A stretch of DNA of 64,000 bases from Chinchilla lanigera (taxonomy: Eukaryota > Chordata > Mammalia > Rodentia > Chinchillidae), in contig NW_004955447.1 in assembly GCF_000276665.1 (NCBI RefSeq), positions 10,916,199 through 10,980,198 of the forward strand. The letters are read 5' to 3'. The notes beneath the pieces are model-generated. The model did no database searches. It had not been told where the DNA came from and was given only the letters and a program-made list of their open reading frames with translations. A program made the position numbers and the translations under genes. Shown one piece after another: positions 35,017-47,304 of this stretch (position 1 is the first letter of the stretch; the number at the start of each line of letters is the position of its first letter).

Positions 35017-35120
35017 AAGGAGATATTTCTGAGATCCATTTTACCTGTTTACCTGTTGATAGAACTAATATTCAGTGGATAACTTGAGACGGTTCTAAAT
35101 TTTAGAGGTATCTGAAATAA

Positions 35121-35530
35121 CCTATTTTTATGGTTGATACATTGTGTCAACTTGCAGAGTCTAGCAGTTTGGCTAAATGACTCAGCAGGGAGCCAGGGTG
35201 CTTACTTTGTATACATCCTGAGCCTGTGGAAGAGGAGGGCATGGAGATTATGTGAGAGCTACATGCCCCTTAGGTGGGGGTAGCCTGTTTACAATGTAAG
35301 GGAGGGAAAGAGGCTGCTTGCTGCCATTCCTCCCTTTTGCTCTTGTTGTTTTTGCTGTGTTCTGCTTCCATAAACATTTGGCCCTCTGCCATGTGCTACT
35401 CTGCCTCTGAGCCAACCAAGTATGGACTGAAACCTACACAAACTGTAAGCTAAATAAACCTTTCCTTCCTTAATTTTGGGTGTTGGGTATTTTGTCTCAG
35501 CAATGAGAGAAAAGTAACTAAGACATCTAT
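35121..35530 (+). mobile_element. Solo LTR, LTR family A, sense orientation
   Basis: The element is 35126-35525 (400 bp). Start TTTTATGGTTGATACATTG corresponds to the TGTTATGGTTGATAC terminus of related copies (G to T at position 2). It ends AAAGTAACTAAGACA. It holds AGCTAAATAAACCTTTCC as polyadenylation region, then GGGTATTTTGTCTCAGCAAT. Flanks CCTAT (35121-35125) and TCTAT (35526-35530) form a 5-bp target duplication with one mismatch, fitting ERVL/MaLR-type integration. Reverse-complementing it aligns it with the copies at 10496, 30820 and 62999. Confidence 0.8.
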
Positions 35531-37448
35531 CATTTTAGCTTTTTATGTAATGTCCTAAGTATCAGATTTACTTGGGATAATTCATCACATCACATATATC
35601 CCATGAATTTAAATAAAAGTAGCACCATGGGGGAAAAATGGCCTAATTAATGAGTTTATGAAACTTTCTACAGTTTGGGATCCAATTTAGAGATGTAAGA
35701 ATCATATATTTCATATTTATAATTTAAAATTGTAAAAGCTAAGTGAATATCATCTTATTTGAATTATGTAGCAAATAATTCAAAAATTTGAATTTTTTGA
35801 GTTTATAAGCTTTCTTTTTATGCCATTTGGGAACATATGAAAACTTCAACAACAATGATTATTTTTTTGGTGAGTTATCTTACATAGTAGGATAAAGTGA
35901 GACCCAGTAGTTATTTGAGGCAGCAAGATATGGAAACTTATGTTTAATGCATCTTGGCATAATGTAGTAAGCATTATTTCTCATTTAATATAACTACAAT
36001 TCTATGATGCCAAATTTTTATTATGTTAGAAGCAAAATGTGATTGTTCTTGAATCAGTACAAATGCTACTTTTTTGGGGTTCTTTTTAAATTAAACTATC
36101 TTGAAAAGAATGATTACATTATGGTCTTGAATTGAAATTCCGTTACCCAGAATTTATACATAATTCAGTATTAAACTCCAAGACTTACTTCCTTTGTTAC
36201 TTATGTTAAAAATAGTTTTATATGCCATTAGATATAACAGCCTTTACTAGTGTATTCCATTAATCTGGACATTCAAGAACTCAGAGTTCTATCACAGTGT
36301 AGTAAATATATTATTCAACAAAGAAAACATGTACTTTAACATTTTTATAGCCTAAAAAAATCACCATTAGTCATTTAACTTAAAAAAACAAATTCTCTTA
36401 TAAAATACACTAAGGATATAAAAAGCGGATATGGCCAAATTGCACCACTACACTTAACTCTGAATCACCATCATTTACAGTTGTAAAACATAAAGGCTAT
36501 TTTCATCTTATTTTCAGTCATTTTCCTAATTTTTTTCAAAGAAAAAATTTTCCTGGATTTTTTTTGAAAAATTAAAGTTGGGTATTTGTGAATATTATAC
36601 TTTGTAAATAATGAAATGATTTCATAGCAGTAGTTATGACTGGAAAAATGCCAGAAGTTTTTAATTATATGTTATATTAAGATATAAATGAATTTGTGCT
36701 CCATGTGACATTCATGTGTGGTTGAATGGAAAAAGAATAAAAAGTAAATAAATATATATGTAGGATGTGGTTCACTTTTTAATCTACTTTTAAAAATATT
36801 TTTTTCTTGTGTATGCCTTATTTTGTATCGGTATCACCAAATCATTTTTATTAAAAATTTTTATCACAATTAGTAATCTTGAAAAAGGGGTAGTCAATAA
36901 AGCTTTCCAAATTTTGGATTTTATTTCATTATAGCCCTGTTTTTGTCTGTGTGAATGCAAGATAAATCATTAATGGTGACTTTAGTGAATATGATATAAA
37001 TAATAATAATTTATAATAGTAATTTTGGCAATAATAAGAATATTTCAGCTAGAGAGTTTGGTCTTTGAATAATAAAGCCTTATAGTCATAAGTAAAATAA
37101 TCTGAAGTGTATCCCTTTGGCATATTGCTATTTTTCTGCATTCTAATATTTATTCCAAGGCCTATTTTGTAATGACACCTGTACTCATTTGTAAATATTC
37201 AGGATAAGATCACATGTTTTGTCACAACAGGGTATAGCTTGCACCTGGACTAAAAAAATGTCACTCAGAAGACTTTGCTGAAAAAGAACTGCACCTGTGA
37301 GGGGTGATGTGTCTACTTTCCTCATTTGAAGGTGCTTGTTATTTATGCCTCTTTGAGAAAGGAGACATAAATTCTCCCTGGGATAAAGATGTTTTATTTC
37401 TTTTGTCTTTCATCCTACCTGTAGGAATTTATCACTCAATGCATTGGC

Positions 37449-37489
<41 letters not shown>

Positions 37490-39640
37490 ACACACTCACA
37501 TGCACAAATGCACAAAATAATTACAAGGAACAATAAAAGAATAAGATGCTTTTTCAGTATAAACTCAGGAACTATGAGTATTAAATCTAAAACCAAATCA
37601 GAAACATTTCTTCTAAAGACTGAATCACTCTGTGTTATTTTTGGTTGCCTTCCCTTGCGTGTTTCATGGTGGAAACGCAATTATCCAGGTGACTGGTCTG
37701 TGGGAAGAACGTTTTAAGCAGGAATGGGTGTTTAACCAAAAATCCCCAGGGGACTTCAGAGGAGGGCTGGGGAAATCATCTCCATATTTCCATGTTCCAA
37801 ATTGTTGGGGGAATGTACTTTCATTACTGAAACTTCAGAAGTCCAATAAGCTGACTAATAATTGCAGTCAGCTCTGAATAACTCAAGTGGGAGCAGTTGT
37901 TTCTCACGAATTCCCAAGCAAATGTCTGTGCTGGTGAGCTGTTCCATTTTGGTGCATACGAAGAGTCACAAGTGCTAAAAGTTAGCAGGGAATTCATTTT
38001 TCTTATAGGAAATAATAGTGTAGATGCGAACATTCCTTTTTAAACCTTTACTTCTTACCAGGAAGGTAGAAGAAAAAAAAAAGGCTATCCAAACTATTTT
38101 TTATTTTCCTCCTTGTGCAGTAGTTTTGTAAGTCAGCAACTGGAAAAATAAACTCAGGAAATGGACAAACTGGATTGCACTGACTGATAGCTAAAGTGGG
38201 TGGTGGTTTTCTACAGGGAAAACAAAAGAGGAACGCAGAGGGAGATGAAAAGAAATATTACTTAATAAAGGTACAGTGTGAAATACCAGGAAAAGTATGA
38301 AATAACTTCGATTAGGCATTAACATGCTGAAAACTGCATGCACGCCTCTCAAATGTGGTTTTTATATTGCTGGCTTTGTATTTTATTTGAAAGAGTAATT
38401 TTCCAACCAATTTTCATCCACAATAATTTTAACTGTAGTAATTTATAACACACCATGGAGTAACATTGATTAATCTATGCTTAAGGGTCTATTTCTACTT
38501 TCTATGATCTAGGACCACATGGAAGCTACAGATGGTGCAGAATGAGGCAAGATTCAATTACTGGTTAGTGCTATTAACAGGGAGATCACATCTTCCTAAC
38601 CATATATTGCTATTCTGAACTGAATTTGTTACAAGTTATGATCCTTTGTGAAATACCACCTAGTAGAATGAGACCAGCTTACCATATTCTTTTCATCTTC
38701 AGATTTAAAGATGATTTAGTATTTGCTAAAATTATACCCTGTTCAGTGTCATATGGCAATTATTAATATTGAATTCTTCCTCAAAATCACATTTTAGAAA
38801 ATATACAATACCATCATCACTTATTTAAACAAGTCATGGTGATTGATGCAAGCTCCATATCAATCCTTAGCTTGATACCATTGTAACTGACCAATTAGAT
38901 GTTTGAAAGATTATAAAATAGGTTGGAGAGTTATGTTATTCCAGGGATAGTTATGGTGTTCTGATATTATAAATAATATGAGTATATACACATGTATATA
39001 TATATGATAGCAATATAATACTCTAAATCTAAACTCATAATTAATGACATTTCTATAAAATATCTATGCCCTAAAATTATTTGTGGGAGAAGTAATCATT
39101 TTTCAGGGTAGGGTTTCAGGTATTCAGAATGTATAAATTGGATAAATGAGTAGAACAATTAATGCTAATACTATTAACTGATATATAAAATCCAGCTAAT
39201 ACCTATGTAATGTGTTGTGCATTAACATGTGATATGATTAGTATTACATTAATTAGTATTAAATTAATTTTATGGATGTACATATCTACCACTTCCTGTT
39301 ATCAGTCCCTCCAATATTTATGTCTTTCCTTCTTTATAGAAGGCATTTTAATTTGCAAACCTGCAGTTGCTTAAGATGTCAAAGTATGAAGTAAACAAAG
39401 ACATTTAAAAATATATGTTTACACAAATACTGTTCCTACAGTCTAATTTTTGTACATCACTATTAGTATACTTTGGACAGAAAAATTCGTTTTAGAAGGG
39501 CAGTCCATTTAAATCAACCATCTGGCCTAATTAAGTCTTCAAGGACAAGCTGAACTTCAAAATCATTTATATCCTACCAAATGATTGATACTGATAGCTG
39601 ACAAAATATTTGGGTAGAGTTTTTGATGATCCCTACTGTA
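35531..39640. other. Unique AT-rich DNA, no gene seen
   Basis: No gene. A 137-codon open frame (37304-37717) spans a CA microsatellite whose His/Thr repeat is an artefact, and it has no recognisable domain. No exon with convincing splice sites. Confidence 0.5.
37450..37499. repeat. (CA)n microsatellite
   Basis: About 25 CA units with two CT interruptions (ACACTCACAC, ACACTCACAT). Confidence 0.95.
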
Positions 39641-39702
39641 TCTCTGTCTCTGTCTCTCTCTGTCTCTCTGTCTCTGTCTCTGTCTCTGTCTCTCTCTCTC
39701 AA
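39641..39702. repeat. (TCTG/TCTC)n pyrimidine-rich microsatellite
   Basis: Irregular TCTCTG and TCTC units over about 60 bases. Confidence 0.95.
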
Positions 39703-39764
39703 TGAGCAACGTCCTGACACAGGTACGATGAACACAACACATCATACTCAATTGTTCCGAGTTA

Positions 39765-40336
39765 GGTGCTGTATCAATTAGGGTTTACTAGACAAACAGA
39801 TATAACACAAGATATACAAATGTACGAGAAATTACAAGTTTGGCTTACAATGGTCAGCCACAGAGTTGGATGAGGAAGCGTGCAGAGGGTGTCTGCACGC
39901 TGGAGATTGAACAGCCCAGCCCCGGGCCTGGAGCTCCCTGCAGTATCTGTGCAAGTCCATATGAGGAGACTGATGGGTCTGTGACGGAATGTTGAAGAAT
40001 CTGCGAGGAAGGCCTGAGAGGCTACACCGGAAGGCTGAAGAGGCCCAGGCGGAAGCTGAACAGTCTGAACCAGAAGCCAAGAGATGACCAAGCTGCAGGC
40101 GAACACCGGAGCTCCTCTGAAGAACTAGCAGACAGTACTTTCTCAGTTGCCTTTTTTTATGCAGCCTACCCTCCCTGGGTGTGTGCAGGTGGTCCTCTAC
40201 ATCACACCCTCTGCATGCCTTCCTCTTGTACAGGTTCAGGATAAATACAAAGCAAGCACCCTGACTCCCTGCTGAGTCACTTAGCCAGACCTCTAGACTC
40301 CCCAAGATGACATAGAGTATCAACCATAACAGGTGC
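39765..40336 (-). mobile_element. 562-bp solo LTR with perfect 5-bp target duplication
   Basis: The element is 39770-40331. On the plus strand it starts TGTATCAATTAGGGTTTACT and ends GAGTATCAACCATAACA, that is TG...CA. The direct repeat GGTGC lies on both sides (39765-39769 and 40332-40336). Its last ~115 bp (ATAAATACAAAGCAAGCACC ... GAGTATCAACCATAACA) match the complement of the first ~115 bp of the LTR at 35126, while the rest differs. It is therefore a related subfamily sharing U3 start sequence, on the minus strand. A 163-codon open frame inside it has no retroviral motif I recognise and is not called as a gene. Confidence 0.85.
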
Positions 40337-41063
40337 TCAGAGAATTCCTTACTTATTTCAGAGTTTTTTTTAGACTAAGAAGATATATGGATAATTTAGG
40401 TTTCTGTCTCATGGCTTATTAGTTGTGTTGCTTTGGTCAATTTATGTAGCATATTTCTATATATCTATATATCAGTTTACTCTTCTAAAAGAAATGTGTT
40501 ACTCAGAAATAAATATTTATGAACACTAAAAGCATCACATACAATGCATATGAAACACAGGGTGCATTTCATGTATCATGTCTGTTACTGCACTCTAATT
40601 GAAAATACATCGAAAACACCAATGGATAAAGGAAAAGGTTCGCTTTTTTATTTCAGCATGTTTCACTTGTTTGTTTAGTTATTTTGTACACCTCTTTCTA
40701 CTTACATGTTGCTTAATTCATATGATTAATTCTTTTCCCTGAATATTTGTCAAAGATGGTAGGGAGGTATTGGCTTGAGTGACAAAATACTAAGAGGCAT
40801 TGTTAAATGTTTTCATGGACACTTCCTATCCGGGCCATTAAGAATAAATGATATGCTCCTGTTTGTCTGTATATCTGTCTGTCTGTCTGCCTGTATTACC
40901 TAGTTCATGCTGTGATGGAGTTAAACTGCTCCACAGTAGCTTGACACCTTGTGCGCGTGTCCCCACAATGCCCACTTGCAGGAAAGAATAGATTGCAATA
41001 CTCTTCTCCATGTGCAGCAGGTGCTAAACGAACAGAGAAAAGTAAAAAGTAAGAAGCAAAGAT
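40337..41063. other. Unique DNA with a (CTGT)n tract
   Basis: No gene. A short CTGT tandem array lies at about 40860-40892. Confidence 0.5.
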
Positions 41064-41458
41064 TGCTATCATTTGGATCTGGACTGAGCGTGTCCCTCAA
41101 AGCTTCATGTATGCGAAGCTTGGTCCTTAGTGGGGCAGAAATATTTCAGAGGTGAGAAGGAGTAGGTCACTGTCCTGAGAGGGGATTGATACAGATCAGT
41201 GAGTCCCTGATTTGCTTTAGTTTTTGTGGTTATGGGAGAGTAAGCCTAGCCCCCCTTAGTCTTTCCTTCTCATTCTGGGACCTTTTCCTTTCACCTCCAC
41301 TTCCACCATGATGCCACTCACCAGGAGGCCATGACGCCAGGGGCGTCCTTCAGAGATGGCGACCTGATGTTTGGGTCTGCACCTTGTTGACTCAGTAAAT
41401 TTTTTTCTTTATGAGTTATCAAAGCTCATTTTGCTATAGCAGTGGTAAACTGACTATT
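41064..41458 (+). mobile_element. MaLR LTR, MST/MLT-like
   Basis: It starts TGCTATCATTTGGATCTGGA, continues GTGTCCCTCAAAGCTTCATG, then CTTGGTCCTTAGTGGGGCAG, a central CACTTCCACCATGATGCC block, CAGTAAATTTTTTTCTTTAT and an end TAGCAGTGGTAAACTGACTA. This is the recognisable order of MST/THE1/MLT LTRs (start 'gatatggtttg', 'gtcccc...aaatctcatg', 'ccaccatgatt', 'agtaaac', end 'aaaacggacta'). Sense orientation. No internal sequence. Confidence 0.75.
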
Positions 41459-41610
41459 AGTGTTGAATGAAAAATTCCACCATCTTCAGCTAGACTTTCA
41501 AACATTTTCTTCTCATTGTGTTGTTACATTTAAGAGACGGCTTTCTGGGCAGCATCACACCCTGTATGTGCGTTAGTCACAGGCAAAGAAAAATTTTCTC
41601 AAAGTGTATC

Positions 41611-41707
41611 TTAATTTTTTTTAATTTTTTTTGTGCTACTGGGGTTCAAACTCAGACTCGCGTGCATGCTAGATAAATGCCCTATTACTGACATACACCA
41701 TTTGCCC
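41611..41707 (-). mobile_element. Older tRNA-derived SINE (ID/B4 3-prime type)
   Basis: Minus-strand element: T-rich tail complement, then TGCTACTGGGGTTCAAACTC (box B complement), GCGTGCATGCTAGATAAATG and ACTGACATACACCATTTGCC. The core (CTAGCATGCACGCG in sense) differs from the dominant GGCAAGCGC subfamily, so it is an older branch. Confidence 0.7.
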
Positions 41708-44306
41708 CTACATGTTTATGACTTTACTCAATTAAAATGTATAGTCTTGTATATAAAAAAAAAGATGAACTGTCAGTGTGTTTCTCAGCCTTGAAGAGGA
41801 CTGCAGAATAGCCTAGTTTTAACCTGGTAACAATATACATTTTCTTCTTAACTACAGATGAGATTGTTTACTGCCTCCTCTCCTCTTCAACCTTGGCCCA
41901 GTGTATAAACAATTGTCTCTACATTTTATTGCCATCTGTTCTGTGGAATTAAGATCAACTGCCCTTTTTTTCTGTTCATGGTGCATTTTGAGGCTTTTCT
42001 CTGGCACTCTGGTCCTTCCATCTGACTCTGCGGCGTGTGCCGGTGGGTGGACATCTGGAACAGTTGGCTTAAATAAGTTTATGCTTGTTCCTAGTTATGT
42101 TGGAAACAGACTGTAGTTCTCAATGGCTATTTCTTTAGTTTACCTATTGGAGTAAATTGGTTTCACTTCCATAGGATATCTTGCATTGCCCTTGTTTGAA
42201 GTGCCAGGCTGTCTCTTGTCTAAGATTTTGATTCTTTTCTAGTTCTTCCGGCTCTGTGTTAGAAATATGATTCCGTCTGAGTTAAATATTCCCAGTGTTA
42301 TATTTACACTTTTACTTTTTGTGAACCTCATAAAAAGGATAATGTTGGATATTATTTTCATACTAATTCTATTCTGTAAGATTCCATAATAAAAAGCATT
42401 TTATATTCTAGATTTATGTTAATTTAGGGATGGCAGGGTATTTGGTTTGGCGTAATCATGAACCTTAGTAGGACTGTTTGAATTTTTGGGAAGCTTTAGC
42501 TAAATTCAACGTCTAAATTTTCTCTCTAATTCACCAGAACGGCAACATCTAGTGGCACAGTGTTTATTTGTGCCTTCCTAAATGTCCTCAGTTTTAGCAA
42601 AGTAAAATGAAAACATCCTCGATTTAAGGATTTGAAAATAGGTGAGGTGAGTCTAAGCGGGATAAGTAGGGCCCAAGAGTGAAGACAGCATATTGGTTGC
42701 ACAGACTCAGTGTTCAACAATAGGGAAATGGAGATTAAAAAAAGAAAAGGAAAGAAGATTTAAGAAAAAAGTCCTACACTATTTTTAAATTATTATTATA
42801 CAGTACTTCAATATTTTGTGTTTCAAAATACAGAAAAAATTATCAATCTAGATTCTTGCAAATGATCAGAAAACTATTATTCACTAAGTGCCTAGAATAA
42901 GATTTCTTTTAAAATATATTAGTTGCATTTGACTATAACTGAAATAAAAATGGAAATGCCTGACTCAGAGTGGTTCTGAATGCATGCTGATTTATCAATT
43001 GCTCTGCCCCAAATTGCCTGAAGTAAATTTGATTCTGCATAAAAGGAGAAATGTCTTCCTGTTGACGTGGTAAGCTAATATTCCTACCTAACCACCATGA
43101 TCTGCACTCATTACCTTCCGTGGAACTCATATTTCACGAAACTCCTAAACATGACTCATATTATATCATACATATTGTCTCAGCTTACTCTATGTGCACA
43201 AATGAATAATCAGTATTTAGTCTTTACTATTATTATTTAACAAATCAAATAAGTAATTTTTATTTTGCAAAAACCATTTCTTTTTTTTCTATGTATACTT
43301 TAGGAGTACAACTGTTCCTGTAACAGAAATCTAATTACCCTGTACCATCAGGAAATTCCAGTAAGTTAGCAGTGAACAATTTCAGTCTATTAAATATATT
43401 GTATAGACGCTTAAATCAAAGTTCTTATGATTATTTCAGTAATTCTTGAGTGTTTTAATTCATCCAAAATAAACATGCACTATTTAAGTACTGCATTTCT
43501 ATCTTTTCAGTCTTGAGTAGAAGAATAATAGAAATTATTTTAAATTTCCCTTCATTATTCTGTTATTTTTTAAGAGCTGAAATTATTAAAAAGTAATTTA
43601 TAAATGTAGTATTCTCAAAGACATTGTATGCATCTTTTGCCTATTCAGAACACTGTTTTTCCCCAGATGTTTCATCTCGAAAATATGAGGAAATAAAAAT
43701 CTCAGGATCCATTGGATATTTTTTACAGTAGCACCAGCAACCACTTAAGTCAGGAAGAGACAAATCCTAATTAAAATTTCATTAGTACAGTAATTCCATG
43801 AATGGTTCATTGATGGATGTTGCAACACCCATAGGGTATTTCTGATTATTTCAAGAGATAGAATAATATTCCTCACCTCACAGAGAAAAATCAATTTACA
43901 TTCCATTTAAAATATACAGTATTGAACAACTATTTCCGAAATCACACTTCCGTTAATCTCAGAAGTGTTTGGAAAAATTAATCATGAATCCAGAATATCC
44001 TGTGAGTGTCTGCATGGTCCTAAATATGCTGTTAAGCATTGTTTCCACTGTACTGTTGAGTAGGTGGGTAGGAGGCACTTGTCACAACTTTAGCAAGAAG
44101 TTTCTCTTCTGTTGAATTTCATTTTCTGATAATTTTGTGTAATAATTATTATATGAAAATTCATAGAAGTGGGGAAAACCACAGAAAAAACTAGGTGTCC
44201 TAATCTGTTTTCTGGTTTGGGAGCCTGGGAAGTCCATGAGATTAGTGTGGAAGAAAATCTTTCAGCTTCACCTTATAGTGAAAGGCAGCAGGACAACATG
44301 TGTGTG

Positions 44307-44344
<38 letters not shown>

Positions 44345-44975
44345 GGACAGAGACAAAACATAAGTGGTAGCTCCACTTCATGACCAGTCTTGGAGTAATA
44401 ATCTAGCCCAGTATGAGCTCATTCCCAAGAGATAGGTATTAGTCACCTCTGAAATATAACCTCCTAACACCTCCACAATGGTAAACAAATTTCAACATGA
44501 GTCCCAAATGACATTCACACCATAGTAGCATGGACAAATATTAAGTAAAAAACATCTTTCCAAAATAATTTCTAGCTATTAATGTAGACGTAGATGGCTA
44601 AGACAGTTTTTCCTGGCTATAAAAATGATCTAACATATTTAGATGGAGGGAAAGTTGTGAATTACAATTTCTGCACTTCAGATATACAGGTTGAAATTAT
44701 TTTGAAAAGAGCACCATGTGAAACAAAATAATTTTTTTTAGCTCAAATTTTAACAAAATTTCAGATATATGTTTTTAGGGGTGGTATTGTTTTGACAGTA
44801 AATATCAAATAAATATGTTAATTGCTTTCCTGTAGAATTACCATGATAGAGAAAATCAAAAGATGTACTTTGGTTAGTTTTCTTCTCCAATCATGACTCA
44901 TGTGTGTGATAATGATTCAGAATGGCTCAGGGTCAAGATATGAAAGATATGCTTCAGGAAAGAACAGAAAAAGAT
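41708..44975. other. Unique AT-rich DNA, no gene seen
   Basis: No gene. It contains the GT microsatellite listed below. Short open frames have no support. Confidence 0.5.
44299..44340. repeat. (TG)n microsatellite
   Basis: About 20 TG units with one CA interruption (TGTGTGCATGTGTG) near the start. Confidence 0.95.
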
Positions 44976-44976
44976 A

Positions 44977-45103
44977 TGTGAGGGTAGTTTTTTTTTTTTT
45001 TTGGGTTTTCTCTGGTACCGGGAACCGAACTCACGACCTTGCGTATGCCAGGCAGGTGCTTTTGCCGCTGAGCTAAATCCCCAGCCCTGTGAGGGTAGTT
45101 TTT
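44977..45103 (-). mobile_element. Young-looking ID-type SINE with 16-bp target duplication
   Basis: The element is about 44993-45087 on the minus strand: TTTTTTTTGGGTTTTCTCTG, GTACCGGGAACCGAACTC, ACGACCTTGCGTATGCCAGG, CAGGTGCTTTTGCCGCTGAG, CTAAATCCCCAGCCC. The perfect direct repeat TGTGAGGGTAGTTTTT flanks it (44977-44992 and 45088-45103), the longest duplication in the window. Confidence 0.93.
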
Positions 45104-45463
45104 AATGTAATAGGTAAGCTACAATACGATTTGTAAGAAATCTACCGTTTCCTTAAGAGAATAATATTGGTTGAGAATTGCCAGCTTTCACTGAAAGATA
45201 CAGAGGTAATTCTCAAATGAAAAGAGGTCATCAGTTCTTTACATAGGAAACAGGCTGAAAAATAAAATCCGTTTAGTTTTGACCTCCAAAACTTTTTTTT
45301 AAACAGCAAAAGGAAAATATCTTGCATGAAGCTATTAAAAAATCTCAGAATCCAAAGCCAGTATGGAAAGTCATACCTGGAAACCTGTGTAAAGGTGGAA
45401 TTCAGACCTCCATGGAGTATATTTCCTAAGTGACATGGATTTTTCTCCATTTGAAAATGAAGA
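45104..45463. other. Unique DNA, no gene seen
   Basis: The 177-codon minus-strand open frame at 45142-45675 runs partly through the B4-like SINE and has no recognisable domain. I treat it as chance. Confidence 0.5.
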
Positions 45464-45644
45464 CTCCAGCTAAGTGTGACAGTGCATGCTTGTAGTCTCA
45501 GAACTCCTGGAAGTTGAAGAAGAAACCTGGAAAGTTTGACCCCAGCCTGGCCAATTTCGGTGCTTAGTCTCAAAAACCTGACTGGGTTGTATGTCAGTGT
45601 GGAGGTCCTGGCTTCAGTTCTCAGTACTGCAAAATTAAAGAAAG
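45464..45644 (+). mobile_element. B4-like composite SINE (B1 + ID)
   Basis: Plus strand. The B1-like half is CTCCAGCTAAGTGTGACAG, TGCATGCTTGTAGTCTCAG, GACCCCAGCCTGGCCAATTT, TAGTCTCAAAAACC. It is fused to an ID-like half, GACTGGGTTGTATGTCAGTG, TGGAGGTCCTGGCTTCAGTT, CTCAGTACTGCAAAA. It is diverged and consistent with an old B4 family element. Confidence 0.75.
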
Positions 45645-46261
45645 TATCCATAGTATGTGTACTTATAGTATACACACAGTTGTGAGGAAAAGATACGTGC
45701 TTAGTTTAAGGTCATTAAACAACAAAGAAGAATTCTCTGGGAACTGTAGTTGAAATGAAGCAGCTGAGAATTTCATCTGTTGTTGGAACTAACTTGAAGG
45801 ATGAGATCCTGGGCCTTAGTCCTGAAATGGACGGCGTGATTGTGGAAGATTTTAGGAGATCTTGGAAAATGTTCATATTTGGCATATGATATGAAATTTT
45901 ATAACCCAACGTGAGAATTGGATAGCTTCTAGTTTCCAAAAAGAAAAGGAAACTACAGCTTTTAGCAGCTTACCAGGTCCTTATAACCTTCTAGAAGCTT
46001 CCTTGATTTTGTTTTAAAGTACTAAGTATGAAATCCTCTTTATATCATAAATGAATGATCTATGCGTCCTGTCATGGAATGTTAAACACAAATTCTCATT
46101 TTGTAGATGTGTAGATGTTTTAAAAGTTTTTTTTTTTGATTCATAGTAATAGGGTTTGAGTATTTTTTTATAGTGTCACATTTTGTAATTCTGACGCCAG
46201 ATTTCAAATCCAGGTATTCTGGTTCCAAAGCAGATAGTCTTAGTTACTAAGCTACATTGTT
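45645..46261. other. Unique DNA, no gene seen
   Basis: No gene. The last ~70 bases (46190-46261) may be a fragment of another MIR-like element (TTTCAAATCCAGGTATTCTG). Confidence 0.45.
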
Positions 46262-46460
46262 ATTTTTTAAATTATTGAACACCTCCGATGTATCTAGCCA
46301 TGTACTAAATATTTTTCAAACAAACAAAAAGAATATTATTATTATGTGAGAGGGTAACACACAGAAAACATAAAGTTCCTCACTCAAAATCACAGCTTGA
46401 GAGCAGCAAAAGTAGGCTATGGACCAGGGAGTCTATTTCAGATCCTGCTTTTAAATAATG
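46262..46460 (+). mobile_element. MIR SINE (diverged)
   Basis: The order follows mammalian MIR: ACCTCCGATGTATCTAGCCA, GTACTAAATATTTTTCAAAC, ATTATTATTATGTGAGAGGG, CAAAATCACAGCTTGAGAGC, and a final GGAGTCTATTTCAGATCC. Heavily diverged, as expected for this ancient family. Confidence 0.6.
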
Positions 46461-47128
46461 TCATGTACTCCTGCTCCAGCTAACAGTTTCGGTTTTTCAG
46501 GATTTTTCTTTAAAGAAGATCTTGAATTCATGATGCTGTTTTCAAAAAAAGAATAGACAAAACAAAGCTGGAACAGCGCACTTTGGATGTCACCAGGTTC
46601 GTTTCCTCACCATTGCTTCAGAGCACTTAGAGAGACAGTTTGCAAAGATGTCCTTTCTTGAAAGGTCCAAGTTCCTGAAGTTTATGGACAATTTTGAATT
46701 TGTTCAGATTGTGTGAAATACAGGTGGGCAAATATTTTGGCAATTGTGTGGTGATTTGCAGCTCATAAATTCCAGTGCTTGTCAAGAAAATTTTAAAAAA
46801 CCATATCTATTCTGAATTCCCATCCAGACACATTTTATCTGTTTTTCATGTTGTTTATAAAATTGTGTAGTTTTTTAAAAAATGTATCTTAATTACTTCA
46901 CTGGTCTGTCAAAATCTTAGAGGAACTATGTTATCAAGAATATAAAGCATTAGTGCAAATTTGATAAATGAAAGGATTAACACATAAAGAGGTTATCAAC
47001 AATTATATTTAAAAATGTTGATACTTCTGGAAGTGAAATACTATTATATAAAATAATCATACACTTATATATTATATGTAATTTAAACTATATAGTTATA
47101 TTGTGTACTATTATATACATACAAAAAT

Positions 47129-47283
47129 TTTTGTTGTTGTTTTGAGACAAGGTCTCTTTACATAGTTTAGACTGGCCTTGAACTCACTATGTAGCCCAGA
47201 GTGAGCCTGAACTCATGGTGATTCTTCTACCTCATCCTCTTAAGTGCTGGGGTTGCAGGTGTGTGCCACCATATCTAAATTTT
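47129..47283 (-). mobile_element. B1 SINE with internal duplication
   Basis: Minus strand: TTTTGAGACAAGGTCTCTTT, TAGTTTAGACTGGCCTTGAA, then the duplicated block TATGTAGCCCAGAGTGAGCC, CTACCTCATCCTCTTAAGTG, CTGGGGTTGCAGGTGTGTGC. It has the quasi-duplication like the 13888 copy and is moderately diverged. Confidence 0.9.
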
Positions 47284-47304
47284 AAAGAAATACTGTTTTT
47301 AAAT

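Noticed and set aside
37304..37717. 137-codon open frame with a His/Thr repeat
   Set aside because: The repeat is the CA microsatellite and the flanks show no protein similarity I recognise.
39832..40323. 163-codon minus-strand open frame
   Set aside because: It lies entirely inside the solo LTR at 39770-40331 and shows no retroviral protein motif.
45142..45675. 177-codon open frame on the minus strand, the longest I noticed
   Set aside because: Its start region lies in the B4-like SINE, it has no domain or splice context, and the length is possible by chance in 64 kb of both strands.
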